Assembly: GCF_006937785.1 (NCBI RefSeq)
Contig: NZ_SJEE01000006.1
Location: forward strand, 1 to 64,000
Length of the DNA stretch: 64,000 nucleotides
Direction: 5' to 3'
From: Pseudanabaena sp. UWO311
Lineage (GTDB): Bacteria > Cyanobacteriota > Cyanobacteriia > Pseudanabaenales > Pseudanabaenaceae
In this document: piece after piece, positions 34,437 to 43,245 of the stretch
Position numbering within the stretch: position 1 is the stretch's first letter
Layout: every line of letters begins with the position of its first letter
Notes under the pieces: model-generated
Told to the model about the DNA's origin: nothing
What the model saw: the letters and a program-made list of their open reading frames with translations, nothing else
Database searches by the model: none
Position numbers and translations under genes: made by a program

Positions 34437-35171
34437 TTACAAAATTCCACCGTTAGCTTGGATATTTTGTCCTGTTACCCAATGAGCATCATCGCTAACC
34501 AAGAAAGCCACGACATTTGCCACATCATCAGGTTCTCCCAATCGTCCGAGGGGTGTTTGCTGAATCAGTTGATTTATTGCTTCTTGGGGCATAATCAGCC
34601 CGTCAGTATCTGTGACACCTGGGGAAACCACATTCACCGTTATCTGGCGATGTCCAATTTCCTTGGATAGGGCAAAGGCGAAACGTTCGCCTGCTGCTTT
34701 ACTCGCCGCATAAATGCCACCAGCAGGTATAGGCATCATCGTACCGCCAGTAGAGAATTGCACGATCCGCCCGCCATCTTTGACGCGCTTGGCAGCCTCT
34801 TGCAAAACGTACATTGCACCTCTTGCATTGACCGAAAATACTTTCTCAAAATCTTCGTCGGTTAGTTCGCTATGAGGCTTAAATACCGATACCCCTGCCA
34901 CATTTACCACAATATCGATCGCCCCGAATTTCTGCTCGGTTTCGTCAAATAAACGCAAAACGTCGGCTTTGTCCGCCACACTACCCTGAATCGCGATCGC
35001 CCGTCCGCCGTTCGATACAATCTCTTGCACCACAGCTTCAGCTTTGTCTGGGGAGGAAACATAGTTCACCACTACTGCCGCGCCATCTTGACTTAGCCGT
35101 TTAGCAACAGCCCGTCCAATACCGCGAGATGAAGCAGTTACGATTGCCACTTTTCCAGTTAATGTTGCCAT
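34437..35171 (-). CDS. SDR family oxidoreductase
   Basis: This 244-residue classical SDR has VTASSRGIGRAVAKRL, NVAG in place of NNAG, catalytic Ser in VQFSTGGTM, YAASK with Tyr and Lys, and VTGQNIQANGGIL at the end. It is divergent from a LysR regulator, with a 33-base perfect palindrome between them. The (frameshifted) DODA-type dioxygenase lies downstream on the same strand. The triplet resembles aromatic-compound detoxification modules, although the substrate is not deducible. Confidence 0.9.
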   Translation of the reverse strand: MATLTGKVAIVTASSRGIGRAVAKRLSQDGAAVVVNYVSSPDKAEAVVQEIVSNGGRAIAIQGSVADKADVLRLFDETEQKFGAIDIVVNVAGVSVFKPHSELTDEDFEKVFSVNARGAMYVLQEAAKRVKDGGRIVQFSTGGTMMPIPAGGIYAASKAAGERFAFALSKEIGHRQITVNVVSPGVTDTDGLIMPQEAINQLIQQTPLGRLGEPDDVANVVAFLVSDDAHWVTGQNIQANGGIL

Positions 35172-35236
35172 AGTCTTAATCCTCAGTAATTTTTAATATT
35201 CATCTACTTTAGATTGTTGTTCCCAAAAGATTAAGA

Positions 35237-35269
35237 TGCTTTTATGGAACAGACTGTTCCATAAAAGCA
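35237..35269. promoter_or_regulatory. 33-base perfect palindrome in a LysR/SDR divergent promoter
   Basis: Two 16-base arms are exact reverse complements around A35253; the centre reads TGGAACAGACTGTTCCA. It lies between the SDR start (35171) and the LysR start (35307). Position and symmetry fit a LysR operator, although a hairpin or cruciform function is possible. Confidence 0.7.
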
Positions 35270-35306
35270 ACAATTCTAATGATTGTCCTCGTCAGCTAAA
35301 AGTGTT

Positions 35307-36203
35307 ATGGAAAATCTTAATGACATCATGATTTTTACAAAGATTGTGGAGCAGGGAAGTTTAACGGCTGCTGCGGAGAAACTTGCACTCCCGAAATCTT
35401 CAGTTAGCAGGGCTTTATCGCGTTTGGAAGAACGGCTCGGTACCCGACTTTTACAACGTTCCACTCGTCGTATCCATCTGACAGAAATTGGTCGCCGCTA
35501 TTATGACCATTGTTGTCGGATCGTTCAGGAATTAGAAGTTGCTAATAGTATGGTGGGAAATTATCAGTCTCAGCCATCAGGACTATTAAGGATTACGGCT
35601 CCCTATATTTTGGGACAAGCTTTTTTAGGGGCAATCGTGATCGATTTCTTAAACTCCTATCCCAATGTACAATGCAAAATTGAGCTATCAAATCGTCGTA
35701 TAGATCTAATAGAAGAGGGATTCGACTTAGGAATTAGGGTAGGGAAGTTACCCGACAGTTCATTGATTATGAAACATTTGGGACAAGCTACTGCTGCATT
35801 ATTTGCAAGTCCAATTTATCTTGAAAAGCATGGTAATCCTCAAATTCCTGACGATCTTCGCAATCACATTCTGCTAGAAGACTCTAATACTCCAAAAAAA
35901 AGCTGGAGCCTCAGTCAAGGCTTGTTACAGACTGAAATTCCTGTTTCGCCTCGATTATTTTGTAATGATATGGCAATTTTATTAGAGGCAGCGATCGCTC
36001 ACCAAGGGATAGGAGTTTTACCTATGTTTGCGACGATCGATGCAGTAAAGAATCTTCAACTAAAGCGAGTCTTGCAAGATTGGTATATTAAGAAAGTTGA
36101 GATTAACGCGCTTTATCCATCTTATAAAGACCTATCACCAGCCGTTAGCGCTTTTATCGATTTAGCAAGACAATCCTTAAAGAAGGTCTTGATCGATGCG
36201 TAA
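35307..36203 (+). CDS. LysR family transcriptional regulator
   Basis: This 298-residue protein has the LysR helix-turn-helix at the N-terminus (FTKIVEQGSLTAAAEKLALP, SSVSRALSRLEERLGTRLL) and a substrate-binding-like C-terminal domain (LLRITAPYILGQAFL, HQGIGVLPMF). The ATG at 35307 is preferred over a TTG 24 bases upstream because the domain starts immediately. It is divergent from the SDR/dioxygenase genes and probably controls them through the palindrome at 35237. Confidence 0.92.
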   Translation: MENLNDIMIFTKIVEQGSLTAAAEKLALPKSSVSRALSRLEERLGTRLLQRSTRRIHLTEIGRRYYDHCCRIVQELEVANSMVGNYQSQPSGLLRITAPYILGQAFLGAIVIDFLNSYPNVQCKIELSNRRIDLIEEGFDLGIRVGKLPDSSLIMKHLGQATAALFASPIYLEKHGNPQIPDDLRNHILLEDSNTPKKSWSLSQGLLQTEIPVSPRLFCNDMAILLEAAIAHQGIGVLPMFATIDAVKNLQLKRVLQDWYIKKVEINALYPSYKDLSPAVSAFIDLARQSLKKVLIDA

Positions 36204-36240
36204 ATAATGTTGTTAAGTGATTGCTAAATTTTTGCGGGGA

Positions 36241-36288
36241 GAGGCGATCGCATTTAGGAAATTGATTGTTGAAGCGATCGTACTTGAA
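36241..36288 (+). repeat. HIP1-bounded repeat unit
   Basis: A single spacer (AGGAAATTGATTGTTGAA) between two HIP1-type boxes downstream of the LysR gene. Confidence 0.6.
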
Positions 36289-36404
36289 TTAATATAAAAT
36301 GCGAATTTACCTTTGATAAAGTAATTTAACTGCATCAACAAAGTCGTTCAGACTTTTGAAGTTGTATACCGTCCGATGAAAGACTACTCTCTGGAGAAAA
36401 GCTG

Positions 36405-36827
36405 ATGAGCGACACTGATAAAAACAAGCAGATCATCCAAAACTTTGTTCGGTTGGTTTGGAACGGTCGAGATCTCTCGGTATTGAAAGATTTCTGGACA
36501 GAAGATTGTGTAAACCATGCGATGGCAGGAACAGACAATCGCGGTCTAAACGCGCTTCGGATCTATCATGATTCATTCTTTGATGATTTTTTCTCCGCTT
36601 TCCCCGACATTCAGATTGAGATCGTGCAGCAGGTTGCGGAAGGCGATCGAATTGCTACATACATCACCAGCCAAGGCACACACCGTGGTGATTTCTATGG
36701 TATTCCGCCAACGGGCAAGCACATCTCGACATCAGTGATCCGAATTGATCGGATTCAAGACGGAAAGATTGCAGAACATTGGTCTGTTTCCGATGCAGCA
36801 AGCCTGATGCAGCAAATTAAATCTTGA
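36405..36827 (+). CDS. SnoaL-like ester cyclase family protein
   Basis: This 140-residue protein has the SnoaL-like polyketide-cyclase/ester-cyclase pattern: IIQNFVRLVWNGRDLSVLKDF, then AFPDIQIEIVQQVAEGDRIA, TSQGTHRGDFYGIPPTGK and KIAEHWSVSD. These small alpha+beta barrels bind hydrophobic ligands; most bacterial members lack a known substrate. A GGAG box (CTGGAGAAAAGCTG) precedes the ATG. The gene stands alone between repeats. Confidence 0.9.
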   Translation: MSDTDKNKQIIQNFVRLVWNGRDLSVLKDFWTEDCVNHAMAGTDNRGLNALRIYHDSFFDDFFSAFPDIQIEIVQQVAEGDRIATYITSQGTHRGDFYGIPPTGKHISTSVIRIDRIQDGKIAEHWSVSDAASLMQQIKS

Positions 36828-36915
36828 ACGACCAACATATTAAAACGTTCTATCTAATCTCACCTCTAAAATAAAAATCAATAAATTATTTGAGATTTAT
36901 TATATTTTGGAATAG

Positions 36916-36996
36916 AGATCGCCATCAGCAAACCTTTAACAGATAGATAATTCAGTCGATCTCCTAGAAATCACGAATCACAGTAATAGCAATCGC
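36916..36996 (+). repeat. HIP1-bounded repeat unit
   Basis: A diverged copy containing AACAGATAGATAATTCAG and CTAGAAATCACGAATCACAG spacers, upstream of the AraC gene. Confidence 0.65.
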
Positions 36997-37039
36997 AAAG
37001 TATGAGAAATTGATAGGTGAGCGCATTGTCTATAAGGCT

Positions 37040-37876
37040 ATGAAAACGAAGGAAAACAAAACGAGATTTTTGTCTTTAGCAAAACTTGACAACCTTGAGA
37101 TGTTCGTGACTGAAAATATTGTCACCTCGTCTTCTCGTCATACCCACGAAACCTTAACCCTTGGCGTTATCGAACAAGGAACGGCATTACTTCATCACAA
37201 AGGGACATCTTATCCGATCTCGTCAGGTTCTATTATCGCAATCAATCCCGATGATGTTCACGCCTGTTATCCAGAAAATTTATTGAGTGGATATAGTCAA
37301 AGAATTATGTATCCTAGTATCGCAATGGTTGAACGAGCTACCTTCGAGATCGCAGGAAAGGCGCAACAACTCCCACTTTTTCGGGAACCCATAATTCATG
37401 GGACGAAAATCCTACAACAGATTCAAAAACTATTTAGTGTCATGGAAACAGCATCAACAGCTCTAGAGCAAGAAACTCATTTGATGCAGACACTTATTTA
37501 TTTGATCGGTACGCAGGCTTCATGTAGCCAGATTCGATCGCTTGATGATGAGCCTAAAATCGTATCTCAGATTCGCGATTATTTAGAGGCAAATTATAGT
37601 GAGAATCCTACACTTACTCAGCTTGCAGCCCTGACCTATATTAGTCCTTTTCATTTAAGCCGTATCTTTTCGCAGTCAGTAGGCTTACCTCCACATCTAT
37701 ATTTAATCCAAGTTCGAGTGCTCCAAGCCAAAAAACTGCTCTCTCAAGGATTAGCGATCGCGCAAGTTGCTCAAGAAGTTGGATTTTCCCATCAAAGCCA
37801 TCTAAATCGTCATTTCAAAAAAATCGTAGGAGTTACACCTAAGCAATATCAAAATAGCAAGAACGTGCAAGATTAG
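37040..37876 (+). CDS. AraC family transcriptional regulator
   Basis: This protein of about 278 residues has an N-terminal cupin-like ligand domain (SSSRHTHETLTLGVIEQGTA, SGSIIAINPDDVHAC) and a C-terminal AraC double helix-turn-helix (YSENPTLTQLAALTYISPFHL, VGFSHQSHLNRHFKKIVGVT). The ATG at 37040 is chosen over a TTG at 37010. The cupin sensor with RHTHE resembles regulators that respond to small molecules or metals. It is followed at 60 bases by a methyltransferase on the same strand, a possible target. Confidence 0.92.
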   Translation: MKTKENKTRFLSLAKLDNLEMFVTENIVTSSSRHTHETLTLGVIEQGTALLHHKGTSYPISSGSIIAINPDDVHACYPENLLSGYSQRIMYPSIAMVERATFEIAGKAQQLPLFREPIIHGTKILQQIQKLFSVMETASTALEQETHLMQTLIYLIGTQASCSQIRSLDDEPKIVSQIRDYLEANYSENPTLTQLAALTYISPFHLSRIFSQSVGLPPHLYLIQVRVLQAKKLLSQGLAIAQVAQEVGFSHQSHLNRHFKKIVGVTPKQYQNSKNVQD

Positions 37877-37935
37877 TCGGGATTAGTCAAATAGAGTGGA
37901 GATTACTTAATTCTGGCGCTCATATTTAACTAATC

Positions 37936-38703
37936 ATGACTACTCATCAAGAATCTATCATCGATCAATTCACTCTTCAGGCTATTCCATTTACTCTATT
38001 ATATGCTCACTCTAATCAAGAATCTTTAGACTTGCTCGTCGAAATGGCAGATGTATCAGATCGAGACACAGTTCTAGATGTTGCTTGCGGGAGTGGAATT
38101 GTTGCTTGCGCTTTTGCGAAGGTTGCCGATCGCGTTACAGGAATTGACATTACACCAGCAATGCTAGAACAGGCTTCAGTTCTTGCCGAGCAAAAAGGCT
38201 TGAAAAATTTATCTTGGCAACAAGGGTATATTGAGAAATTACCATTTCCTGACGAAAGTTTTTCGATTGTGATGAGCCGTTATGCCTTTCATCATTTTTT
38301 GCAGCCAGATGTTGTGATGTCAGAGATGATGCGCGTGTGTCGTCGAGGTGGTCGGGTACTTATTGCTGATGTGGCTTTACCACAAGAAAAGGTAGAGGCT
38401 TACGATCGCCTTGAAAAGCTCCGCGATCCTTCTCATACCCATGCTTTGACTTTAGAAGAATTTTCTCAATTGTTTGCAAACACTAATCTCCAAAATGTAA
38501 GTTGGAAATTCTATAAGGTCGAATTAGAGTTGGAGCAACAACTAGCTGCTTCTTTCCCAAATTTAGGTGACAAAGAGCGAATTCGCCAAATATTTCGAGA
38601 AGACATTGGCATTGACAATCTTGGTATCGGAGCGCATTACCAAGGTAATGCAATCCACTACGCAGTTCCGATTGCAGCGATCGTTGGAGAAAAGATATTG
38701 TAA
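37936..38703 (+). CDS. class I SAM-dependent methyltransferase (UbiE-like)
   Basis: This 255-residue protein has the SAM motif I VLDVACGSGIVACAF, the acidic end of strand 2 (VTGIDITPAMLEQAS) and motif IV-like SIVMSRYAFHHFLQP. It resembles UbiE/COQ5 and arsenite or small-molecule methyltransferases, but lacks the cysteine pattern of ArsM. The substrate is unknown. It is probably cotranscribed with or controlled by the adjacent AraC regulator. Confidence 0.9.
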   Translation: MTTHQESIIDQFTLQAIPFTLLYAHSNQESLDLLVEMADVSDRDTVLDVACGSGIVACAFAKVADRVTGIDITPAMLEQASVLAEQKGLKNLSWQQGYIEKLPFPDESFSIVMSRYAFHHFLQPDVVMSEMMRVCRRGGRVLIADVALPQEKVEAYDRLEKLRDPSHTHALTLEEFSQLFANTNLQNVSWKFYKVELELEQQLAASFPNLGDKERIRQIFREDIGIDNLGIGAHYQGNAIHYAVPIAAIVGEKIL

Positions 38704-38712
38704 TAAAGTAGA

Positions 38713-38817
38713 AGTGATCGCCTAGAAATTATGACTCATAGTAATAGCGATCGCCTTTACAGATAGATGATTGAGGCGATCGCATAGAAATCACGCCTTA
38801 CAGTAATAGCGATCGCA
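38713..38817 (+). repeat. HIP1-bounded intergenic repeat block
   Basis: Two modules (CTAGAAATTATGACTCATAG and CTTTACAGATAGATGATTG, then a third partial) between convergent genes, with the usual orientation. Confidence 0.8.
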
Positions 38818-38891
38818 ATACATTACTCCCCTAAGATGGCAATCATTTAGAGTTTGTCTGTTGGAGTTTAACTTTTTGTTAGACAGAGAAT

Positions 38892-39764
38892 TTAGATGAA
38901 AAGTTGAGCAATGCCTGTAATATTCTCACTGCCATGACCTTGAGCGATTGCATTTCGGTAAATATCCATAACAGCAGTGACTGTAGGGATTGTTGCCTCT
39001 AAATTTTGAGCCGTTTGAGTAGCGTAACGAAAATCTTTCTCGACTAGAGCGATTGGAAATAGCGGGGCATGATTTTCGGATACCATCAAACTTCCTGCTC
39101 CTTTGGCTGCCAAACTCATAACGGGCAAATCCCATAAGCATTCCATTGCTCTTTCTGGACTAATACCATCTTTGGATAACATTCCTAATAGTTCCGCCAA
39201 AGCTGCAACCTGAATACCAAAGAGCGCATTGACCGCTAGCTTCATCGCCATACCTTGTCCAACGTCTCCAATATGATGAATGCTTGCCACTCCCGCAGCA
39301 TTTAAAATCGGTTGCACCTGCGTTAAGGTTTCTACCTGCCCACCAACTAGCGAAATGAGCTTTCCTGACTCTGCTTGAGGGCAAGAACCTACCACAGGCG
39401 CGTCGAGAAAACTCGCTCCGTTCTGAGTAATTGCTGGATTTAATTCTCGCACCCAATCTACAGTCAATGTGCTCATTTCGATCGCAATTTTATCTGAGTT
39501 TAATCCCAAGATTGCGCCTGTCTCAGCGGAAAGCCAAACCTGACGCGAAACCTCATTATCCGTTACCATGCTAATCACCACATCACTTTGCTCGGCAGCA
39601 GCACGGGGACTTGTCGCCAAAGTTGCACCTTGCTCGATTAAAGGTTGCGCTTTTTCAATAGTGCGATTATGCACTACCACCGAATAGCCTGCTTTAAGAA
39701 GATTTAGAGCGATCCGCGAACCCATCGCACCAAGACCTATTACTGCAACTGTTTTCTTGTTCAT
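38892..39764 (-). CDS. 3-hydroxyisobutyrate dehydrogenase family NAD(P)-dependent oxidoreductase
   Basis: This 290-residue beta-hydroxyacid dehydrogenase has VAVIGLGAMGSRIALNLL at the N-terminus, the substrate-site motif FLDAPVVGSCPQAESG, and the catalytic Lys in GQGMAMKLAVNALFG. It would oxidise a beta-hydroxyacid, or reduce an imine or semialdehyde, with NAD(P). It is the last of three minus-strand genes (SDR, DUF1330, this) divergent from a LysR regulator. Confidence 0.92.
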   Translation of the reverse strand: MNKKTVAVIGLGAMGSRIALNLLKAGYSVVVHNRTIEKAQPLIEQGATLATSPRAAAEQSDVVISMVTDNEVSRQVWLSAETGAILGLNSDKIAIEMSTLTVDWVRELNPAITQNGASFLDAPVVGSCPQAESGKLISLVGGQVETLTQVQPILNAAGVASIHHIGDVGQGMAMKLAVNALFGIQVAALAELLGMLSKDGISPERAMECLWDLPVMSLAAKGAGSLMVSENHAPLFPIALVEKDFRYATQTAQNLEATIPTVTAVMDIYRNAIAQGHGSENITGIAQLFI

Positions 39765-39831
39765 TGTTTTAGATATCTCTTGAATGATTTGAATAATTCA
39801 TTAGGTGCAAGATTTATTCCTGCACCGTTTA

Positions 39832-40131
39832 TTACAGTAATGAATTTGACGAAAAGGTTGTGAGAAACTTAAACGCCTTTTCTCGGTAAGGCTCCATTGC
39901 GGTGTAGGCATCACTCAAAAGAAACTGCTTCATAGCTGCCTCGCTTGGGAATTCCATCACTGCGACGAGATCGAAGCGATCGCCACCCACTAATGTTGCA
40001 ATACCACTATAACGCTGGACTTTAGCACCAGCTTGTTCTAGCAGGGGAAGAACCCCATCAACATATCGTTGTAAGGCTTCTGCACCATCTTCGGCAAAAT
40101 TTGCGATCGTAATCATTGTGTTAGTCATCAA
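39832..40131 (-). CDS. DUF1330 family protein
   Basis: This 99-residue protein has a ferredoxin-like DUF1330 pattern: FAEDGAEALQRYVDGVLPLL and VAVMEFPSEAAMKQFLLSD, ending in a short Ser-rich tail. Members are small dimeric alpha/beta barrels of unknown function, often near dehydrogenases or monooxygenases. It lies 16 bases after the SDR stop, clearly in the same operon. The Met at codon 2 or 6 is also possible. Confidence 0.85.
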   Translation of the reverse strand: MMTNTMITIANFAEDGAEALQRYVDGVLPLLEQAGAKVQRYSGIATLVGGDRFDLVAVMEFPSEAAMKQFLLSDAYTAMEPYREKAFKFLTTFSSNSLL

Positions 40132-40147
40132 ATTTAGCTCCTAGCAA

Positions 40148-40873
40148 TTACATTCCAGCAAATTGTTTCTCGACCGCTTTATGGTCTTGTCGCCAAGCTG
40201 CATAAAGCTGAGTAGACATCGGATCGGGAAAGATATCTTCTAGATCGGTTTCAATTCCATGTAGCACCGCCTTTGCAATATCCGCAGGACTTGTTTTTGC
40301 CATATCAACACCAGCTAGCATATCCGTATCCACCGCACCAGGGAAAACTCCATAAACTGCGATGTTTTTGTCAGAAACGCTAGCGCGAAGAGATTGAGTC
40401 ATCGACCAAGCCGCAGCTTTCGAGGCATTGTAAGTAGCTAATCCTGGCATACTGGCTAAAGCAACAAGCGTTAGGATATTCACGATTGCACCACCACCAT
40501 TTTTTTCGATCGCAGGCACAAACGCACGAGCCATATTCAGCGCTCCGTAGAAGTTGACATCAAATTGTTCATGGATCTTTTCTACTGGAACCTCCAGAAT
40601 ATTACCAAACGACAAAACCCCAGCATTATTGATAAGTAGATTGACATCGGGAGCTTGCTCAGATAAACGGCTCACCAAATCATGATTGGTAACATCGACT
40701 TGCAATGGAATGACTCGCGCTGAATCGAGCGCCGTTACCGCTTCTAAGCTATTGCGATCGCGGGCAGTGGCGTAGACTTTCTGCACACCTGCGCCTAGTA
40801 AGGCTCGAACAAGTGCAAGACCAATTCCGCGATTTGCGCCAGTAACCAATACCGTTGCGTTTTGAAGTTTCAT
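40148..40873 (-). CDS. SDR family oxidoreductase
   Basis: This 241-residue SDR has VTGANRGIGLALVRALLGAG, NNAG (LLINNAGVLSFG), a YNASK catalytic pair after IVNILTLVALA (Leu-Thr region where Ser is usual), and VFPGAVDTDML. The position of the catalytic Ser is uncertain: Thr/Ser alternatives lie nearby. It is the first gene of the minus-strand series SDR, DUF1330, HIBADH-like, divergent from the LysR gene at 41084. Confidence 0.88.
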   Translation of the reverse strand: MKLQNATVLVTGANRGIGLALVRALLGAGVQKVYATARDRNSLEAVTALDSARVIPLQVDVTNHDLVSRLSEQAPDVNLLINNAGVLSFGNILEVPVEKIHEQFDVNFYGALNMARAFVPAIEKNGGGAIVNILTLVALASMPGLATYNASKAAAWSMTQSLRASVSDKNIAVYGVFPGAVDTDMLAGVDMAKTSPADIAKAVLHGIETDLEDIFPDPMSTQLYAAWRQDHKAVEKQFAGM

Positions 40874-40972
40874 AGCCTGCGTTCCTGTGAATTAACTTTT
40901 GAGATGGACTCACGATATCCCATGCTAAATCAACAATAAATACAAAATCACGAACTTCTCTCGTGCAATATT

Positions 40973-40998
40973 TGCATGAATGGTTTATAATTCATGCA
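40973..40998. promoter_or_regulatory. LysR-type inverted repeat TGCATGAAT-N8-ATTCATGCA
   Basis: Perfect 9-base arms (40973-40981 and 40990-40998) separated by eight bases, lying between the divergent SDR operon and the LysR gene. The right part includes TATAAT. This fits a regulator-binding site over a promoter. Confidence 0.65.
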
Positions 40999-41083
40999 TA
41001 ATAAATCTCCAAATCTACGAGATCGCCACAATTAATGCTTAAAATTCAGGAAGCTATTGAGCAAACCTTGATATTCATCAACT

Positions 41084-41980
41084 ATGGAATTATCTGTCCT
41101 GCAAATCTTTGTGGATGTCGTCAAACAAGGCAGCTTTGCTGCTGTTGCGCGGGAGCGAAATGTCGATCCTTCATCCGTGTCACGGGCGATCGCAGGTTTA
41201 GAGGAAGAACTAGGTATCCGTTTGTTCCAGCGTACAACTAGGCAATTGTCTCCCACAGAGGCGGGAATGTCGTATTTTCAGCGAATTGAACCATTGGTCG
41301 AGGAAATGCAGCAGGCGATCGATGTGGCTTCCGATATGTCTGGACAACCGAAAGGAATATTGCGAATTACGGCATCGGTTTCTTTTGGACTTAAGTGCAT
41401 TGTTCCGTTATTGCCTGACTTCAGATTGCTGTATCCCGATCTTACTGTCGAACTACTCCTAGCCGATGCCATTGTCGATCTATTTACAGAACGCATCGAT
41501 CTTGCTATTAGACTGGGATTATTAGCAGACTCGACATTGATCGTCCAACGACTGATGCAAACTCATTACTTTGTATGTGCTAGTCCAGAGTATCTCCAAC
41601 AAAAAGGACACCCAAAGATCCCTAGCGATATTGAGAAGCATGATTGTTTGTTGTTTCCACTAACAGGTTTTCGCTCAAAATGGAGATTTAGGAATATAGA
41701 TAGAGAAGAAAGTGAAGTTTTTGTTCAAGGGAAAACAATTATCTCAAACGCGATCGCCCTTCAGCAATGTGCGATCGCGGGAATGGGATTAGCCTTACTA
41801 CCCAACTGGTTGATTGGAGATGATATACGAGATGGGAGACTTGTCAATGTGTTTCCAAGTTATGATGTGACAGCAAGAGATTTCAGTAGTGCGGCTTGGC
41901 TGGTCTATCCTTCCCGTGCTTATGTTCCGCTCAAGGTTCGGGTCTTTATTGATTTTCTCAAACAGCGTATATCTGGCTAA
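41084..41980 (+). CDS. LysR family transcriptional regulator
   Basis: This 298-residue regulator has the N-terminal helix-turn-helix (FVDVVKQGSFAAVARERNVD, SSVSRAIAGLEEELGIRLF) and an effector domain (ILRITASVSFGLKCI, AIAGMGLALLPNWL). The helix-turn-helix is of the CrgA/DhcR-like group. It is divergent from SDR-DUF1330-HIBADH and likely controls them through the inverted repeat at 40973. It is paralogous in style to the LysR at 35307. Confidence 0.92.
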   Translation: MELSVLQIFVDVVKQGSFAAVARERNVDPSSVSRAIAGLEEELGIRLFQRTTRQLSPTEAGMSYFQRIEPLVEEMQQAIDVASDMSGQPKGILRITASVSFGLKCIVPLLPDFRLLYPDLTVELLLADAIVDLFTERIDLAIRLGLLADSTLIVQRLMQTHYFVCASPEYLQQKGHPKIPSDIEKHDCLLFPLTGFRSKWRFRNIDREESEVFVQGKTIISNAIALQQCAIAGMGLALLPNWLIGDDIRDGRLVNVFPSYDVTARDFSSAAWLVYPSRAYVPLKVRVFIDFLKQRISG

Positions 41981-42056
41981 GTGTGCTGGGAGCGGACGAT
42001 AAAGCTATCGTCGATTCCTTGTAGGATGAGTCCCGCCGCAAAGAATGAGAATCGAT

Positions 42057-42192
42057 AAGCGATCGCCTAGAAATCATGACTCATAGTATAGCGATCGCCT
42101 TTGGGAGATTGATTGTTGGAGCGATCACCTAAAAATCACGACTCACAGTAATAGCGATCGCCTCTAGAGGATAGATTGTTGAGGCGATCGCT
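42057..42192 (+). repeat. HIP1-bounded intergenic repeat block
   Basis: Two full alternating spacer pairs bounded by HIP1 boxes between the LysR gene and the DUF4160 gene. Confidence 0.85.
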
Positions 42193-42203
42193 GAAAAAAG
42201 TTC

Positions 42204-42524
42204 TTGATTCATCAGATTTTTGGTAGCTTGCAGGTGTCAATTTCGGCTAAAATAGACTATAAACAAAAGAGGCTATATGCCGAAGTCACAAGATTTTACG
42301 GGATAACTATCAAAGTCTTTTTTGGAGATCATCCACCTCCACATTTTCATGCAATTTACGGCGATTTTAATGCTTTGATTGGTATCGCATCGCTAGAAAT
42401 CATTGAAGGAGATTTACCCAGTCGGGCTGAAAAGCTAGTAATGGAATGGGCTACGCTATATCAAAGCGAACTCCTCAATATGTGGAACACTCAAGATTTT
42501 CGTAAGCTACCTCCCTTAAAATAA
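42204..42524 (+). CDS. DUF4160 protein, start region probably frameshifted
   Basis: The core EVTRFYGITIKVFFGDHPPPHFHAIYG in outline is that of DUF4160, whose members usually start MPxVxRFYGI. Here an ATG at 42277 with an AGAGG box four bases before it reads ATG-CC-GAAGTC, one base short of the expected frame, so the natural start seems lost. A TTG at 42204 or GTG at 42234 could still start the open frame. DUF4160 genes often pair with DUF2442, as here, in a toxin-antitoxin-like arrangement that is not proven. Confidence 0.6.
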   Translation: MIHQIFGSLQVSISAKIDYKQKRLYAEVTRFYGITIKVFFGDHPPPHFHAIYGDFNALIGIASLEIIEGDLPSRAEKLVMEWATLYQSELLNMWNTQDFRKLPPLK

Positions 42525-42538
42525 CTGAGATATTTATC

Positions 42539-42826
42539 ATGAAGCCTCCTAAAATTATTTCTGCTCAAGTCATTGGCGATCGCATATTGTTGGTTGAGTT
42601 TAGCCAAAATGAATTTAAGAAGTATGATATCTCTCAGTTGTTAAATAAAGAGATGTTTGCTCCATTACGGAATCCTAGCTTTTTTAAAAATTTTAAGATT
42701 GAGTCGGGTGGTTATGGGTTGGTTTGGAATGAAGATATTGATATTAGCGAATATGAACTTTGGAAGAATGGAGTGAGCCTTAAAGATGGCGAAAGTCAGC
42801 AATCTTTAGCTATGACAATATTTTAA
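42539..42826 (+). CDS. DUF2442 protein
   Basis: This 95-residue protein matches DUF2442: ISAQVIGDRILLVEF, KYDISQLLN, PLRNPSFFKNFKIESGGYG, and a C-terminal DISEYELWKNGV. The DUF4160-DUF2442 gene pair is widespread and sometimes considered toxin-antitoxin-like. It is 14 bases after DUF4160. The gene is intact. Confidence 0.88.
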   Translation: MKPPKIISAQVIGDRILLVEFSQNEFKKYDISQLLNKEMFAPLRNPSFFKNFKIESGGYGLVWNEDIDISEYELWKNGVSLKDGESQQSLAMTIF

Positions 42827-42827
42827 G

Positions 42828-43032
42828 GCGATCGCTTTCAGCAAACCTTTAAAAAATATATCGTTGAAGCGATCGCCTAGAAATTACGACTCATAGTAAT
42901 AGCGATCGCCTTTATGAGATAGATTGTTGGTGCGGTCACATAGAAATCATGACTCACGATAATAGCGATCGCCTTCAGCCACTGCTTTATCAGATAGAGA
43001 ATTGAGGCGATCGTCTAAAAAATCACGACTTA
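42828..43032 (+). repeat. HIP1-bounded intergenic repeat block
   Basis: About three spacer pairs with HIP1 borders, several with point differences (for example GCGGTCACATAGAAATCATG). Confidence 0.85.
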
Positions 43033-43042
43033 GAGTATTAAC

Positions 43043-43142
43043 GATTGCCATTTTCCCCTTCACCTCACAAAAAGCGTTCACAGTAATCCACAATTGAGTT
43101 ATCATTTCCCCTAGTTGGGTTGCGTTTCTTAACTCAACCTAC
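43043..43142 (+). repeat. dispersed 100-base repeat, copy 1
   Basis: Homologous to 57099-57198, sharing CATTTTCCC, CACCTCACAAAAAGC and the inverted repeat TTGGGTT (43115-43121) / AACTCAA (43131-43137). The stem is imperfect here and perfect in copy 2. It forms part of the 420-base gap before the acetyltransferase. Confidence 0.75.
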
Positions 43143-43245
43143 AAAATAGTGATCGCACTAGCTTTAGAATAGGACAGTAGTTTTGCTGGTAAGCTTTGCG
43201 ATTAGCCTTATCAGGTTAGAACTATCCAGATGACGAGATAAATCT

